NCBI RefSeq assembly: GCF_000341085.1
Contig: NZ_ANBA01000015.1
Location: 1 to 64,000 of the forward strand
DNA length: 64,000 nucleotides
Source of the DNA: Nocardiopsis ganjiahuensis DSM 45031
GTDB lineage: Bacteria > Actinomycetota > Actinomycetes > Streptosporangiales > Streptosporangiaceae
Direction of reading: 5' to 3'
Within the stretch, counting starts at the first letter, position 1; every line of letters starts with the position of its first letter. Below are positions 6,886 through 16,189 of this stretch, one piece after another. The translations under genes and the position numbers were made by a program. The notes under the pieces were generated by a model. It saw nothing but the letters and a program-made list of their open reading frames with translations. It was not told the DNA's origin and ran no database searches.

Positions 6886-9756
6886 CTACCCCAGTCCCAG
6901 CTCGCGGGCCCGGGCGACGGCGGCGGTGCGGTTGTTCACGCCCAGCTTGGCCATGAGGTTGGTGACGTGCACGCTCACCGTCTTGGCGGAGATGAACAGC
7001 GCCTCGCCCACCTCCCGGTTGGACAGGCCCTTGGCCACCTCCACCAGTACCTCGGCCTCGCGCGGGGTGAGACCGGCGGGCAGCGCGGCCGGAACCGGGG
7101 CCGCCTCCGCCAGGGCCGCGCGCATCTCGTCCACGAGCTGTCGGACGATGTGCAGGTCCAGCTCGGCCAGCAACGCCTCGGCCCGACCCAGCAGGTCACG
7201 GGCGCGTCCGGTCTCCCCCGCCCCGTGCGCGGCCCAGAAGGCCCCGTACAGGCATTCGCCGCGGAAGAGGCCCTGGGCCCGCTCGGCCAGGGGAAGCGCC
7301 CGGTCCCAGTGCTCCAGTGACCGTTCCGGGTCCTCCTCCAGGAACGCCCTGCTGGCATGCCGGGTCAGTTCCCCCATCGGCGAGACCGGCCAGTCCTCGC
7401 GCGCCAGCACCGCAGCGAGCTCCGCGGCCAGTTCATCGGCGAGTTCGCGGTCCCCGGCCCCGCCTCGGCGCCGCAGCCGCCAGACGGCCAGCGCCATGGT
7501 GGACAACCCGCTCGCGCTGTAGCGGGTCTGGGAGATGATTCCGGTCTCCCCCTCCCACTCGAGGATCTTCCGGGCCGCCTCCGCCGGCCGCCCGTCCGGC
7601 CCGTGCAGCAGCAGGAGGAGCCGGGTGTAGTGATCCGACATGTACTCCACGGTCGTGGTGGTGTCCCGGGGCAGCAGGCGGGCGAACTCCGCCAGAGCCC
7701 GGTGGCTGGTCTCCCAGTCCCCTTCCACAGCGGCGAGCTGGGCGATGAGGGCCTGCCGACGCCCTCCGGCCAGGTCGTCCGAGGTCGGGTTCGTGTTCAG
7801 CTTGGCCTTGGCCTCCGCGAACCTGCCCAGAGCGGTGAGGGCGCTGGCCACCCCGTTGACGTACATGACCCCCTGGGACCGGAACACCCCCAGTTCGACG
7901 CAGCGCGCCAGGGCCTCCTCGGCGCAGGCCAGCCACTCCTCGTACTCGAACCGGCCGTTGTGGCTGCCGCCCAGGTTGTTCAGCCCCCGCATCTCCACCT
8001 GGTCCTCGCCCAGTTCCCGCGCGATACCGATGCCCTCGCGCAGCAGGTTCAACGCCTCTTCGGACCCGGTGACGTCCAGCAGGCTGCCCAGGGTGATCAG
8101 CGCGTCGGCCTCGCTGGCCCGGTCGCCGCACGCACGCGCCTCCTCGATGGCGGACCGGGTGACCTGCTCCGCCTCGTCGCTCCTGCCCTGCATCATGAGC
8201 ACCGTCCCGGTGGTGGCGCCCACCGCGGCCCGTTCGGGATGCCCTTCGGGCAGCAGCTCGGCGGCCGCGCGCAGGTCGTCCAGGGCGTCGAGCCTCCCCA
8301 GCTCCTTGAAGGCCAGACCGCGCGCCACCAGCAGCCGCGCCGCCAGTTCGGGCTCGGCCCTCGGGTCGAGGTCGGCCAGGGCCTCGGTGGCGTGCTCGAC
8401 CGCCCGGCGCATACTGCCCGCGATCTGCGCGGCCCGGCACACCGCCAGCAGCAGTTCCCCGTAGGGCAGTCCCAGCCGCTCGTCGGCGTCGGGGACCAGT
8501 TCCCACAGTTCCAGCACGCGTTCGAGCAGTTCCAGGTGCTCGGGGTAGGCGCTGGCGGCTCTGGCCTGGTCCGCGGCCTCCCAGGCGGCGGCCAGGGCCC
8601 GCGGGTGGTCGTGCGCGGCGTAGGCGTGGTGGGCCAGCTGGGCGACGGCTTCGGCGCGGGGCAGCCCCGGCACCCCGCTCTCCAGTACCTGGGCGTAGCG
8701 CCTGTGGGCGCGTACCCGCTGTCCCGGGAGCAGGTCCTCCTTGACCGCCTCGGCCAGCAGCGCGTGCCGGAACACGTACCCGGTCTCGGTGGCGCGCAGC
8801 ACCTGGGCGTCGACGGCCTCGCGCAGCGCCCCGTCCAGGTCGTCCTCGCCGACCCCCGAGGCCTCGGCCACCTCGGCGAGCAGGCCGTGGTCGACCCGGT
8901 CACCGGCCACCGAGGCCAGGCCCAGGACCTTGCGGGTGCCCGCCGCGAGGGGTTCGACGCGACGCATGAGGAGCTCACGGGGCCCGTCCGGAACGCTCCC
9001 CCCGTCCGGGGCGGCCAGGAAAGACTCCACGAACAGCGGGTTGCCGCCGCTGCGCTCCAGCAACAGCTCCAGCGCGACCGGGTCGAGGGCGCTCCCCCGC
9101 AGCGCGGCGGCCTGTTCGGCGACGGCCTGCCGGGAGAACGGTTCGAGGTCGATCCGGTTCACCCGGGGCAGCCGTTCCAGCTCCGGGAGCGCCCGGCGCA
9201 GCGGGTGGGTGCGGTGCAGGTCGTCCGAGCGCACCGAGACCACCAGGTGGACCGGCACGGCGTCGAGGTTGCGCAGCAGGAAGACCAGCAGGTCCCGGGT
9301 GGAGGCGTCCGACCAGTGCAGGTCCTCGATCACCAGGCTGAGCCCGCCGGACCGGGCGCACCCCTCCAGGAAGACCAGCACCGCCTCGAACAACCGGGCG
9401 CGGCCGTTGTCGTCCGCGCCCTCCGCGGGCGACCCCGGCCCGGGGACCAGGCGGGCCAGTTCTCCACCCGTGGTCCCGCCGCCGTCGCCGACCGCGCGGA
9501 CCAACTGGCGCAGCAGCGCGGTGAAGGGCGCGAAGGCGATGCCCTCGGCCCCCAGTTCCAGGCAGCTGCCCAGCGCCGCGTGGCCCATGGGCGTGCGCTC
9601 CAGGTACTCCTCCAGCAGCCGGGACTTGCCCATCCCGGCGTCGCCGCAGAGCAGGACCGCCCTCGACTCACCCTCCCGTGCCCTGGCGGCGTCGGAGAGG
9701 AGGCTGTCGAGTTGCTGCCGGCGCCCGACGAAGGCGGAGGACACAGAGGGGGACAT
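6886..9756 (-). CDS. large ATP-binding LuxR-family regulator (LAL), copy A
   Basis: A 956-residue transcriptional activator. Layout: AAA/NACHT-type ATPase with Walker A GDAGMGKS at 38-45 and SLVIEDLHWSD (Walker B-like) near 142, a long central region of helical tetratricopeptide-like repeats, and a C-terminal LuxR helix-turn-helix (LTPREAEVLVEVAKGLSNRE onward, about 890-950). It is a close paralog of the gene at 9775, lying 18 bp downstream of it on the same strand, so the pair arose by tandem duplication. The start at 9756 is preceded by a -10-like CATACT seven bases away and no ribosome site, so the mRNA may be leaderless. The target genes are unknown. Confidence 0.92.
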   Translation of the reverse strand: MSPSVSSAFVGRRQQLDSLLSDAARAREGESRAVLLCGDAGMGKSRLLEEYLERTPMGHAALGSCLELGAEGIAFAPFTALLRQLVRAVGDGGGTTGGELARLVPGPGSPAEGADDNGRARLFEAVLVFLEGCARSGGLSLVIEDLHWSDASTRDLLVFLLRNLDAVPVHLVVSVRSDDLHRTHPLRRALPELERLPRVNRIDLEPFSRQAVAEQAAALRGSALDPVALELLLERSGGNPLFVESFLAAPDGGSVPDGPRELLMRRVEPLAAGTRKVLGLASVAGDRVDHGLLAEVAEASGVGEDDLDGALREAVDAQVLRATETGYVFRHALLAEAVKEDLLPGQRVRAHRRYAQVLESGVPGLPRAEAVAQLAHHAYAAHDHPRALAAAWEAADQARAASAYPEHLELLERVLELWELVPDADERLGLPYGELLLAVCRAAQIAGSMRRAVEHATEALADLDPRAEPELAARLLVARGLAFKELGRLDALDDLRAAAELLPEGHPERAAVGATTGTVLMMQGRSDEAEQVTRSAIEEARACGDRASEADALITLGSLLDVTGSEEALNLLREGIGIARELGEDQVEMRGLNNLGGSHNGRFEYEEWLACAEEALARCVELGVFRSQGVMYVNGVASALTALGRFAEAKAKLNTNPTSDDLAGGRRQALIAQLAAVEGDWETSHRALAEFARLLPRDTTTTVEYMSDHYTRLLLLLHGPDGRPAEAARKILEWEGETGIISQTRYSASGLSTMALAVWRLRRRGGAGDRELADELAAELAAVLAREDWPVSPMGELTRHASRAFLEEDPERSLEHWDRALPLAERAQGLFRGECLYGAFWAAHGAGETGRARDLLGRAEALLAELDLHIVRQLVDEMRAALAEAAPVPAALPAGLTPREAEVLVEVAKGLSNREVGEALFISAKTVSVHVTNLMAKLGVNNRTAAVARARELGLG

Positions 9757-9763
9757 AGGGGCG

Positions 9764-9769
9764 AGTATG
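9764..9769 (-). promoter_or_regulatory. -10-like hexamer for LAL copy A
   Basis: On the minus strand CATACT ends 7 nt before the ATG at 9756. It lies in the gap after the neighbouring stop codon and has the same spacing as in copy B, suggesting a leaderless start of its own. Confidence 0.5.
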
Positions 9770-9774
9770 CCCCA

Positions 9775-12696
9775 TCAGACCAGGCCCAGCTCCCGTGCCC
9801 TGGCCACCGCCGCCGTACGGTTGTCGGCGCCCAGTTTGGCCATCAGGTTGCTCAGGTGCACGCTCACCGTCTTGGCGGAGATGAACAGCGCCCGGCCGAC
9901 CTCCCGGTTGGACGAGCCCTTGGCCACCTCGTGCAGCACCTCCAGCTCACGCGGGGTGAGACCGGCGGGGAGCGCGGCCGGGTCAGGGGCTGCGGCCCGC
10001 AGTGCCGCGCGCATCTCCCCTGCTTGTCGCCGCAGGACCCACTCACGGCTCTCCCGCTCCAGGGACTCGAAGCGCTCCAGGAGGGCCCGGGCCCGGGCCG
10101 GGTCACCCCACCGGAGCGCGGAATGGAAGGAGCCGGTCAGCGCCTGAAGGAGGATCCCGTGGTTGAGACTGGCCTCGGCAACCAGTGCCACCTCGGAGAA
10201 GAGCTCCAGCGCCTCCAGCGGGTCCTCTGCCAGAAAGCCCCGGATCACCCTGCGGCCCAGTCGGTCCAGTGGCGAGACACGTCCCCGGTAGTGGTCCAGG
10301 TTGGCCCGCAGAAGCGCGGTGAGCGCCTCCGCCCGGCGGAGTTCCTCGCCACCGCCCCGGACACGGAGCCGGAACACCAGCTCGCCGACCACGGACAGCC
10401 CGCTGTAGGGGAAACGGCCGGGTTCCAGCATGCCGATGTCGCGGTGGGCGTGTTCCACCGCGAGAGCGGCCTCGACCAGCTCTCCCCGGTACATCAGCAG
10501 GTAGAGCCGTGCGTAGTAGTGGTTGAGGTACTCCAACGGAGAGGAGACCTCCCGGGGCATGATGCGGACGAAGTCCGACAGCGCCTCCTCCGCCTGTTCC
10601 CAGCGGCCCTGGAACGTGTGGTGCAGGGCCTCCGTATCCAGTCGGTGGGCTGCCTGGCGCGATTCTCCGCGCGGGAGTCCGGCCAGCAGCGCCTCAGCCT
10701 CGTCGAAGCGACCCATGTTGGCGAGAAGTCCCACCATCGCCAGCCCGCAGCCGAGCCCTTGGCTTCGGGAGATACCCAACTCGGCGCAGCGCTCCCACCC
10801 CCGCTCCGCCGCCCGGTAGGCCTCTTCCATCCGCAACTGGTGATCCAGGTGTGCGGCCAGGTTGCGCCAGGCTCGGATCTCCATCCGGACCTGCCCGGTG
10901 CGCCGGGCGAGGTCGATCGCCCGGTGCAGCATGGCGATGACGGCCTCCCCCTCCGAATCCCCGCTCCTGCGCCGGCCCGTGGACTGCCGCTGCCCGGTCG
11001 GGTCGTCCTCGATCGCCTGGGGCTCCCCCAGCAGGTTGGCCAGGGTCATCAGGGCCTCCACCTCGCTGGCCTCGTCACCGATCCGCTGAGCCGAGGCGAC
11101 CGCCACCCGGGCCGCCCATTCGGCTTCGTCGTCCCGCCCCAGACGCATGAGCACGATGGCGCTGACGGCGTCCAGAGCAGGACGCCGGGGGTGGTCGTGG
11201 CCGAGGTACTCGGCTGCGGCCCTGAGATCCTCCAGCGCGTCGGCCCGACCCTCGTCGCTGCGGGCTCGCCCCCGCGCCATGAACAGCTCCCCGGTGAGGT
11301 CCGGGTGGGTGGCGGGGTCGGTGACACGGAGTCCGGCGGCGGCATGCGCGGCGGCGCGGCGGACGCCCCCGTAGACGTGGGCGGCATGGCAGGCGCGGCG
11401 CAGGAGTTCTCCGTGCGGCAGCCCGAGGATCTCCTCGGCGTCGGGCACCACCTCCCACAGCTCCAGCACGCGTTCGAGGAGTTCCAGCAGTTCGGGGTGG
11501 GCGGCGCTGGCCTCGGCGTGCTCGACCGCGACCCAGGCCGCGTTCAGGGCTCGGGGGTGGTCGTGGACGATGTGGGCGTGCCGGGCCAGCTGGGCGGCGG
11601 TCTCACCGGGAATCCGACCGGGCCCGTTCCGGTCGAGGGCCTCGACGTAGCGGCGGTGGGTGCGCACCCGCTCTCCGGGCAGCAGCTCGGAGTAGACGGC
11701 CTCGGCGAGCAGGGCGTGCCGGAACACGTAACCGGTGCCGGTGGCCCGCAGGACCCGGGCGTCGACGGCCGGGCGCAGCGCCCGGTCGAGGTCCACGTCA
11801 CCGATCCCGAATCCCGCGGCGACCTCTGCGAGGAGGGTGTGGTCGACCCGGTCACCGGAGGCCGAGGCCAGGCCCAGAACCGTTCGGGTGTCCTCGGGCA
11901 GCGGCTCCACGGCCCGCAGCAGGAGTTCGCGGGGGGTGTCGGGCAGGGCGGTGCCCAGAGGTGCGGGGTCGGCGAGCAGGGACTCGACGAACAGGGGGTT
12001 TCCGCCGCTGCGTGCGTGCAGCAGGTCGGGGTCGACGGGGTGGCCGAGGACGGTGGCCTGTTCGGCGACCTCCTCCGGGGTGAGCGGCGCCAGGTCGACG
12101 CGACCGGCCCCGGGCAGGCGTTCGAGTTCGGGGAGCAGGCGGCGCAGCGGGTGGGCGCGGTGCAGGTCGTCCGAGCGCACCGAGACCACCAGGTGGACCG
12201 GGGTTGTGCCCAGGTTGCGCAGCAGGAAGACCAGCAGGTCCCGGGTGGAGGCGTCCGACCAGTGCAGGTCCTCGATCACCAGGGCCAGCCCTCCGGGGCG
12301 GGCTCGCTCCTCCAGGAAGGTCAGTACCGCCTCGAACAACCGCGCGCGGCTCTCCTCGGTGGTCTCCGGCACGGGCCCCAACCCGGGGACCAGGCGGGCC
12401 AGCTCGCCCCCGGCGACCGGCGCCTCGGTGTCACGGACCAGCTGGCGCAGCACCGCAGCGAAGGGGGCGAAGGCGATGCCCTCGGTCCCCATCTCCAGAC
12501 AACCCCCGACCACCGTCCGCGCCAAGGGGGTCCGGGACAGGTACTCGCTGATCAGCCGGGTCTTGCCGATCCCGGCCTCACCCACCACCAGACTCGTGCG
12601 CGCGCTCCCGGACCCCACCGCCGCGGCCTCACTCAGCAGGTGCTCCAGCTGCGGACGGCGGCCGACGAAGAGGGAGACGGGTTCGCTGGGGGACAT
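9775..12696 (-). CDS. large ATP-binding LuxR-family regulator (LAL), copy B
   Basis: A 973-residue paralog of the preceding regulator with the same order of parts: Walker A GEAGIGKT at 39-46, LALVIEDLHWSDAS, a helical repeat region and a C-terminal LuxR helix-turn-helix ending NRTAAVARARELGLV. The ATPase and HTH ends are close to copy A, while the centre has diverged and carries a Ser/Arg-rich insertion near TGRRRSGD. The start is set at 12696 (MSPSEPVSLFVGRR), which aligns with copy A (MSPSVSSAFVGRR). The longer open frame to 12948 overlaps hmp. Duplicated LALs often respond to different signals, but the effector cannot be read from sequence. Confidence 0.92.
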   Translation of the reverse strand: MSPSEPVSLFVGRRPQLEHLLSEAAAVGSGSARTSLVVGEAGIGKTRLISEYLSRTPLARTVVGGCLEMGTEGIAFAPFAAVLRQLVRDTEAPVAGGELARLVPGLGPVPETTEESRARLFEAVLTFLEERARPGGLALVIEDLHWSDASTRDLLVFLLRNLGTTPVHLVVSVRSDDLHRAHPLRRLLPELERLPGAGRVDLAPLTPEEVAEQATVLGHPVDPDLLHARSGGNPLFVESLLADPAPLGTALPDTPRELLLRAVEPLPEDTRTVLGLASASGDRVDHTLLAEVAAGFGIGDVDLDRALRPAVDARVLRATGTGYVFRHALLAEAVYSELLPGERVRTHRRYVEALDRNGPGRIPGETAAQLARHAHIVHDHPRALNAAWVAVEHAEASAAHPELLELLERVLELWEVVPDAEEILGLPHGELLRRACHAAHVYGGVRRAAAHAAAGLRVTDPATHPDLTGELFMARGRARSDEGRADALEDLRAAAEYLGHDHPRRPALDAVSAIVLMRLGRDDEAEWAARVAVASAQRIGDEASEVEALMTLANLLGEPQAIEDDPTGQRQSTGRRRSGDSEGEAVIAMLHRAIDLARRTGQVRMEIRAWRNLAAHLDHQLRMEEAYRAAERGWERCAELGISRSQGLGCGLAMVGLLANMGRFDEAEALLAGLPRGESRQAAHRLDTEALHHTFQGRWEQAEEALSDFVRIMPREVSSPLEYLNHYYARLYLLMYRGELVEAALAVEHAHRDIGMLEPGRFPYSGLSVVGELVFRLRVRGGGEELRRAEALTALLRANLDHYRGRVSPLDRLGRRVIRGFLAEDPLEALELFSEVALVAEASLNHGILLQALTGSFHSALRWGDPARARALLERFESLERESREWVLRRQAGEMRAALRAAAPDPAALPAGLTPRELEVLHEVAKGSSNREVGRALFISAKTVSVHLSNLMAKLGADNRTAAVARARELGLV

Positions 12697-12703
12697 ACGA
12701 GAC

Positions 12704-12709
12704 AGTATG
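12704..12709 (-). promoter_or_regulatory. -10-like hexamer for LAL copy B
   Basis: CATACT on the minus strand ends 7 nt before the ATG at 12696, matching copy A base for base in the hexamer and in spacing. No ribosome site is visible. Confidence 0.5.
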
Positions 12710-12769
12710 CCGGTCCGCACCCGAGCCGTTCCAGGACTCGGAGGAGGCCGTGTTACCGGGCGCGGAGCG

Positions 12770-13966
12770 TCAGTCGTCCGTGCCGAGCCACAGGTCGGGG
12801 CCGAAGACCTCGTAGTGGACCGAGCGGGCGGGAATCCCGGCGCGCAGGAACCGGGCCCGGACGTCGCGCATGAACGGGAGCGGGCCGCACAGGTACACCT
12901 CCGCGTTCTCGGGCACCTCGATCCGGTCCAGGTCCATCGTCCCCGCACGGGAGCCCGGAGCCTCCTGCGCGCCGCGCTCGTACCAGGTGTGGGCGGCGGC
13001 TCCGGGGAGCCGGTCGACCAGGTCGGCGGCCTCCTCGCGGTGGGCGTGGTGCTCGGGCCCGCGGTCCGCGTGCAGGACCAGCACGGGGCGGGTGCTGCCC
13101 TGCTCGGCCAGGTGCTGGAGCATGGCGGTCATCGGGGTGCAGCCGATCCCGGCCGAGGCCAGGACGAGGGGGTGCTCGCCATCGGCCGGCGTGACGTCCC
13201 CGGCGGGGGCGGACACCATGAGGACGTCGCCGGGGGCGGCGCGGTCGTACAGGTGCGTGGAGACCTCACCGGCGGGGTGCTCGCCCGCGCGCAGGCGCTT
13301 GACGGTGATGCGACGGCGGTTTCCGTCCCAGCCGGAGACCGAGTACTGGCGGGCCTGGTGGAGGCCGTCGGGGAGCTGGACGCGCACGCTGACGTACTGG
13401 CCGGGCCGGAAGCCGGGGGCCGGTTCGCCGTCCCGGGGTTCCAGGGTGAGGGTGACGGCGTCGGGGGTCTGCTCGGCGCGGTCGGCCACCCGCCAGGGGC
13501 GCCACACGTCGCGGCCGGTGGTTCCGGCCTCCTGGTAGAGGCGGGCCTCCAGGGCGATGAGGCTCCCGGCCATCAGCCAGTACACCTCGTCCCAGGCCGC
13601 GACGACGTCCGGGGTGGCGGCCTCGCCGAGGGTCTCGGCGATCGCGGCGAACAGGTACTTGTGCACGATCACGTACTGGTCCTCGGTGACGCCGAGGGAG
13701 ACGTGCTTGTGCGCGATACGGGACAGCAGGGCGTCGGGGCGCTCGTCGGGGTGGTCCAGGAGGGAGACGGCGAAGGCGGCGACGGCCCCGGCCAGGGCCT
13801 TGCGCTGTCGGCCGTCGGCCTGGTTTCCGCGGTTGAACAGGCCGTCGAGGAGCTCGGGGCGCTCGCTGAGCATGGTGTCGTAGAACCGGGCGGTGATGGT
13901 CTCCAGTGCCCCGGCGACCGCGGGGATGGTGGCGCGGACCGTGGCTGCGGACTCGGTGGAGAGCAC
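12770..13966 (-). CDS. hmp: flavohemoprotein, nitric oxide dioxygenase
   Basis: A 398-residue flavohemoglobin that oxidises NO to nitrate using O2 and NAD(P)H. The globin domain (1-140) has the distal-side Tyr29 in ARFYDTM and a proximal His at about 88 in IAHKHVSLGV. The reductase half has the FAD motif RQYSVSGW, the NAD motif ASAGIGCTPMTAML and the C-terminal YLCGPLPFMRDV. The start is the GTG at 13966, preceded by a perfect AAAGGAGG; the longer ATG frame reaches into the operator. An NsrR-type box lies 38 bp upstream and nsrR is the next gene, so induction by NO is strongly implied. Confidence 0.96.
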   Translation of the reverse strand: MLSTESAATVRATIPAVAGALETITARFYDTMLSERPELLDGLFNRGNQADGRQRKALAGAVAAFAVSLLDHPDERPDALLSRIAHKHVSLGVTEDQYVIVHKYLFAAIAETLGEAATPDVVAAWDEVYWLMAGSLIALEARLYQEAGTTGRDVWRPWRVADRAEQTPDAVTLTLEPRDGEPAPGFRPGQYVSVRVQLPDGLHQARQYSVSGWDGNRRRITVKRLRAGEHPAGEVSTHLYDRAAPGDVLMVSAPAGDVTPADGEHPLVLASAGIGCTPMTAMLQHLAEQGSTRPVLVLHADRGPEHHAHREEAADLVDRLPGAAAHTWYERGAQEAPGSRAGTMDLDRIEVPENAEVYLCGPLPFMRDVRARFLRAGIPARSVHYEVFGPDLWLGTDD

Positions 13967-14003
13967 GCGTCCTCCTTTGTCGGGACCGGGTCCCGGACCA
14001 GAT

Positions 14004-14026
14004 AATTGGTATCTCAAATGCATATT
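14004..14026 (-). promoter_or_regulatory. NsrR-binding site before hmp
   Basis: On the minus strand the 23-bp site reads AATATGCAT-TTGAG-ATACCAATT. It keeps the imperfect dyad form AA-N-A-N-GCAT...(A)T-N-CCA-N-TT seen at Streptomyces hmpA and nsrR promoters as I recall them (about 18 of 23 positions alike). It sits between the hmp start and the nsrR gene. Confidence 0.8.
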
Positions 14027-14131
14027 AAATCCGGTGTCCGGAGCCCGCGCACCGGGGTGGTTCGAAGCACGGAAAGCCTGTTCGGGAGGGGGCCGGGGCC
14101 GGCCGGGAGGGACCCGCTCGAGAGGAACCGG

Positions 14132-14578
14132 TCAGGCCGGGGAGCCGTCCTCACGGAGCACCATGAGGGTCTGCCGCGCGGGCGCGGCCACCAGGGACTC
14201 CACGGTCACCTCGTCGAGGGAGGCGTAGAAGGCCTCGCGGGCCCGGGCCAGGGCGCCGCGCAGACGACAGGCCGCGCGCAACGGGCAGGGCGGGTCGTCC
14301 TCGCACCCGGCCAGGTCGCCCGCCCCCTCCAGCTCGCGGACGATCGCCCCGACGGAGGAGCGCCGGCCGGCCTCGGTGAGCAGCAGGCCGCCGCCGCGCC
14401 CGCGCCGCGCCTCCACCAGCCCCATCTCCGCCAGGCGCGCCACGGCCTTGGCCATGTGGGTGTAGGGCACGGCGAGCATCCCGGCGGCGGTGCGGGTGGT
14501 GAGGAGTTCGCCCTCCTCCGCTACCGCGAGCCGCATGACCAGGCGCAGGGAGACGTCGGTGAAGGCGGTGAGGCGCAT
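14132..14578 (-). CDS. nsrR: NsrR, nitric oxide-sensing Rrf2-family repressor
   Basis: A 148-residue iron-sulfur repressor. The N-terminal winged helix (MRLTAFTDVSLRLVMRLAV) is followed by the cluster loop GCEDDPPCPLRAAC with cysteines at 92, 98 and 104. Asp8 is also present in FTDVSLR; in the Streptomyces coelicolor protein three cysteines and Asp8 of the partner subunit hold a [4Fe-4S] cluster that NO destroys. The spacing match is nearly exact, so the NO-sensor call is firm. It lies upstream of hmp on the same strand, and its start is 9 bp after the exporter's stop, so it may also be read from the exporter promoter. Confidence 0.95.
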   Translation of the reverse strand: MRLTAFTDVSLRLVMRLAVAEEGELLTTRTAAGMLAVPYTHMAKAVARLAEMGLVEARRGRGGGLLLTEAGRRSSVGAIVRELEGAGDLAGCEDDPPCPLRAACRLRGALARAREAFYASLDEVTVESLVAAPARQTLMVLREDGSPA

Positions 14579-14587
14579 GCGCCCATG

Positions 14588-16189
14588 CTAGTTCTCGGGA
14601 TGCTCGGTCCCGGCCCCCTCCGGCTCGCGCTCCGGGTCGCTCGACTGGTGGTCTGCGGCGTCCCTGGGCATCCAGACCAGCACCACGACCAGCCCGATCA
14701 GCCCGAAGCACAGCGCGACCAGTGCCGCGAGGTGCAGCCCCGACACGAACGCCTCCTTGGCCGGCTCGATCAGCGCGTCGCCCTGCGGTCCCAGGCTGCG
14801 GGCCAGCGCCAGGGTGGCCTCCACGGACTCACCGGCCGCACGCAGTTCCCCCGGGCCCACGTCGTCGGACTCCTCGGCCACGGTGTGCAGGGCGGACGCG
14901 ATCCCGGCCCGGTAGTGGAAGGAGATCACCGCGCCCAGGACCGCGACACCCATGGCGGTGGCGACCTGGCGGACCGTGTTCTGCACGGCCGAGGCGGCCC
15001 CGGCCTTGCCCGGCGGGACCGACGACATGATCGCGTCGGTGGCCGGAGTGAGCACGACCGCCATCGCCGAGGCCTGGAGGAAGAAGAAACCGATGATCAG
15101 CGCGAGCGGGGTGTCGGCCTCGATCTGCGTGTAGAAGGCGAAGCTGCAGCAGACGGCCGCCACACCCACCGCCGCGAGCGTGCGCGGCCCGACCCAGCGC
15201 ACGAGGGTGGGGCTCAGCGGGGCGAAGATCATCTGGCCCAGCGCGGCGGGCAGCACCAGCAGACCCGCGACGAACGGCGAGAACTCGCGGATGCTCTGCC
15301 AGTAGAAACTCAGGAAGAAGATGATCCCGGCCATGCTGAAGAACAGCACCATGATCGTGGCGATGGACACGCTGAACCGGGGGTTGCGGAAGAAGCGCAC
15401 GTCCAGCGAGGGGTCGGGGGTGCGCGACTCGTGGAACAGGAACAGCACGATCACCGCCACGCCCACCAGCAGCGAGCCGAACACGTCCCAGTCGGCCAGC
15501 GAGGCCCGCTCCCCCGCCGTGATGATCCCGTAGATGAGCAGCACCAGGCCGGGGATGGACAGCAGCACGCCGACCACGTCCGGGCGCCCCGCGTTCTCGT
15601 CCTTGGACTCGGGGATGAGCACGTACATCAGCGCCAGCCCGACGATCACGAAGGGCACGTTGACCAGGAAGATCGAACCCCACCAGAAGTTCTCCAGGAG
15701 CAGCCCGCCCGCCGACGGGCCGATCGCCATCGCCAGGCCGACCGCACCGGCCCACAGGCCGATCGCCCTGCCGCGCTCCTCCGGAGGGAAGACGTTGGTG
15801 ATCACCGACAGGGTCTGCGGCATCACCATGGAGGCGCCGAAGCCCATCACCGCGCGGGCCATGACGAGCTGTTCGGGGCTCTGCGAGTAGGCCGAGAGCG
15901 CCGAGGCCGCGCCGAACACCACCAGCCCGGCCACGAGCATCCGACGGCGGCCCCACCGGTCACCGAGCACACCGAAGGTGAACAGCAGTCCGGCGAAGAC
16001 CAGCGTGTAGGAGTTGATCGCCCAGGCCAGCTGCGACTGGCTGGCGCCCACCCCGCTGACCGGGTCGGAGAGAGTACGCAGCGCGACGTTGAGGATCGTG
16101 TTGTCGGCCACGATCACCAACAGGCAGATGACGAGCACCGCCAACCCGCCCCACCTGCGCCGATACGCTGTCTGCTGGTCCACGGGCAC
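14588..16189 (-). CDS. MFS drug exporter, DHA2/EmrB-QacA type (14 TM)
   Basis: A 533-residue proton-driven exporter. It shows the DHA2 features VIVADNTILNVALRTLS in TM1 (motif D1-like), WAINSYTLVFAGLLFTFGVLGDRWGRRRML (motif A, read in two parts: WAINSYTL and GDRWGRRR) and a GPSAGGLLLENFWW motif C region. About fourteen hydrophobic segments are present. The C-terminus is a charged cytoplasmic tail rich in Glu, Asp and Pro. Two GTG starts are possible (16189 and 16183); the second has better spacing from GGAAGG. It precedes nsrR closely, which raises the possibility of NO-linked expression. The substrate is not predictable. Confidence 0.9.
   Translation of the reverse strand: MPVDQQTAYRRRWGGLAVLVICLLVIVADNTILNVALRTLSDPVSGVGASQSQLAWAINSYTLVFAGLLFTFGVLGDRWGRRRMLVAGLVVFGAASALSAYSQSPEQLVMARAVMGFGASMVMPQTLSVITNVFPPEERGRAIGLWAGAVGLAMAIGPSAGGLLLENFWWGSIFLVNVPFVIVGLALMYVLIPESKDENAGRPDVVGVLLSIPGLVLLIYGIITAGERASLADWDVFGSLLVGVAVIVLFLFHESRTPDPSLDVRFFRNPRFSVSIATIMVLFFSMAGIIFFLSFYWQSIREFSPFVAGLLVLPAALGQMIFAPLSPTLVRWVGPRTLAAVGVAAVCCSFAFYTQIEADTPLALIIGFFFLQASAMAVVLTPATDAIMSSVPPGKAGAASAVQNTVRQVATAMGVAVLGAVISFHYRAGIASALHTVAEESDDVGPGELRAAGESVEATLALARSLGPQGDALIEPAKEAFVSGLHLAALVALCFGLIGLVVVLVWMPRDAADHQSSDPEREPEGAGTEHPEN

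Noticed and set aside
7357..12873. Very long plus-strand open frame opposite the two LAL genes
   Set aside because: It mirrors the two minus-strand LAL genes. High GC removes stop codons from the antisense frame, and the translation is Gly/Gln/Arg/Pro-rich without domains.
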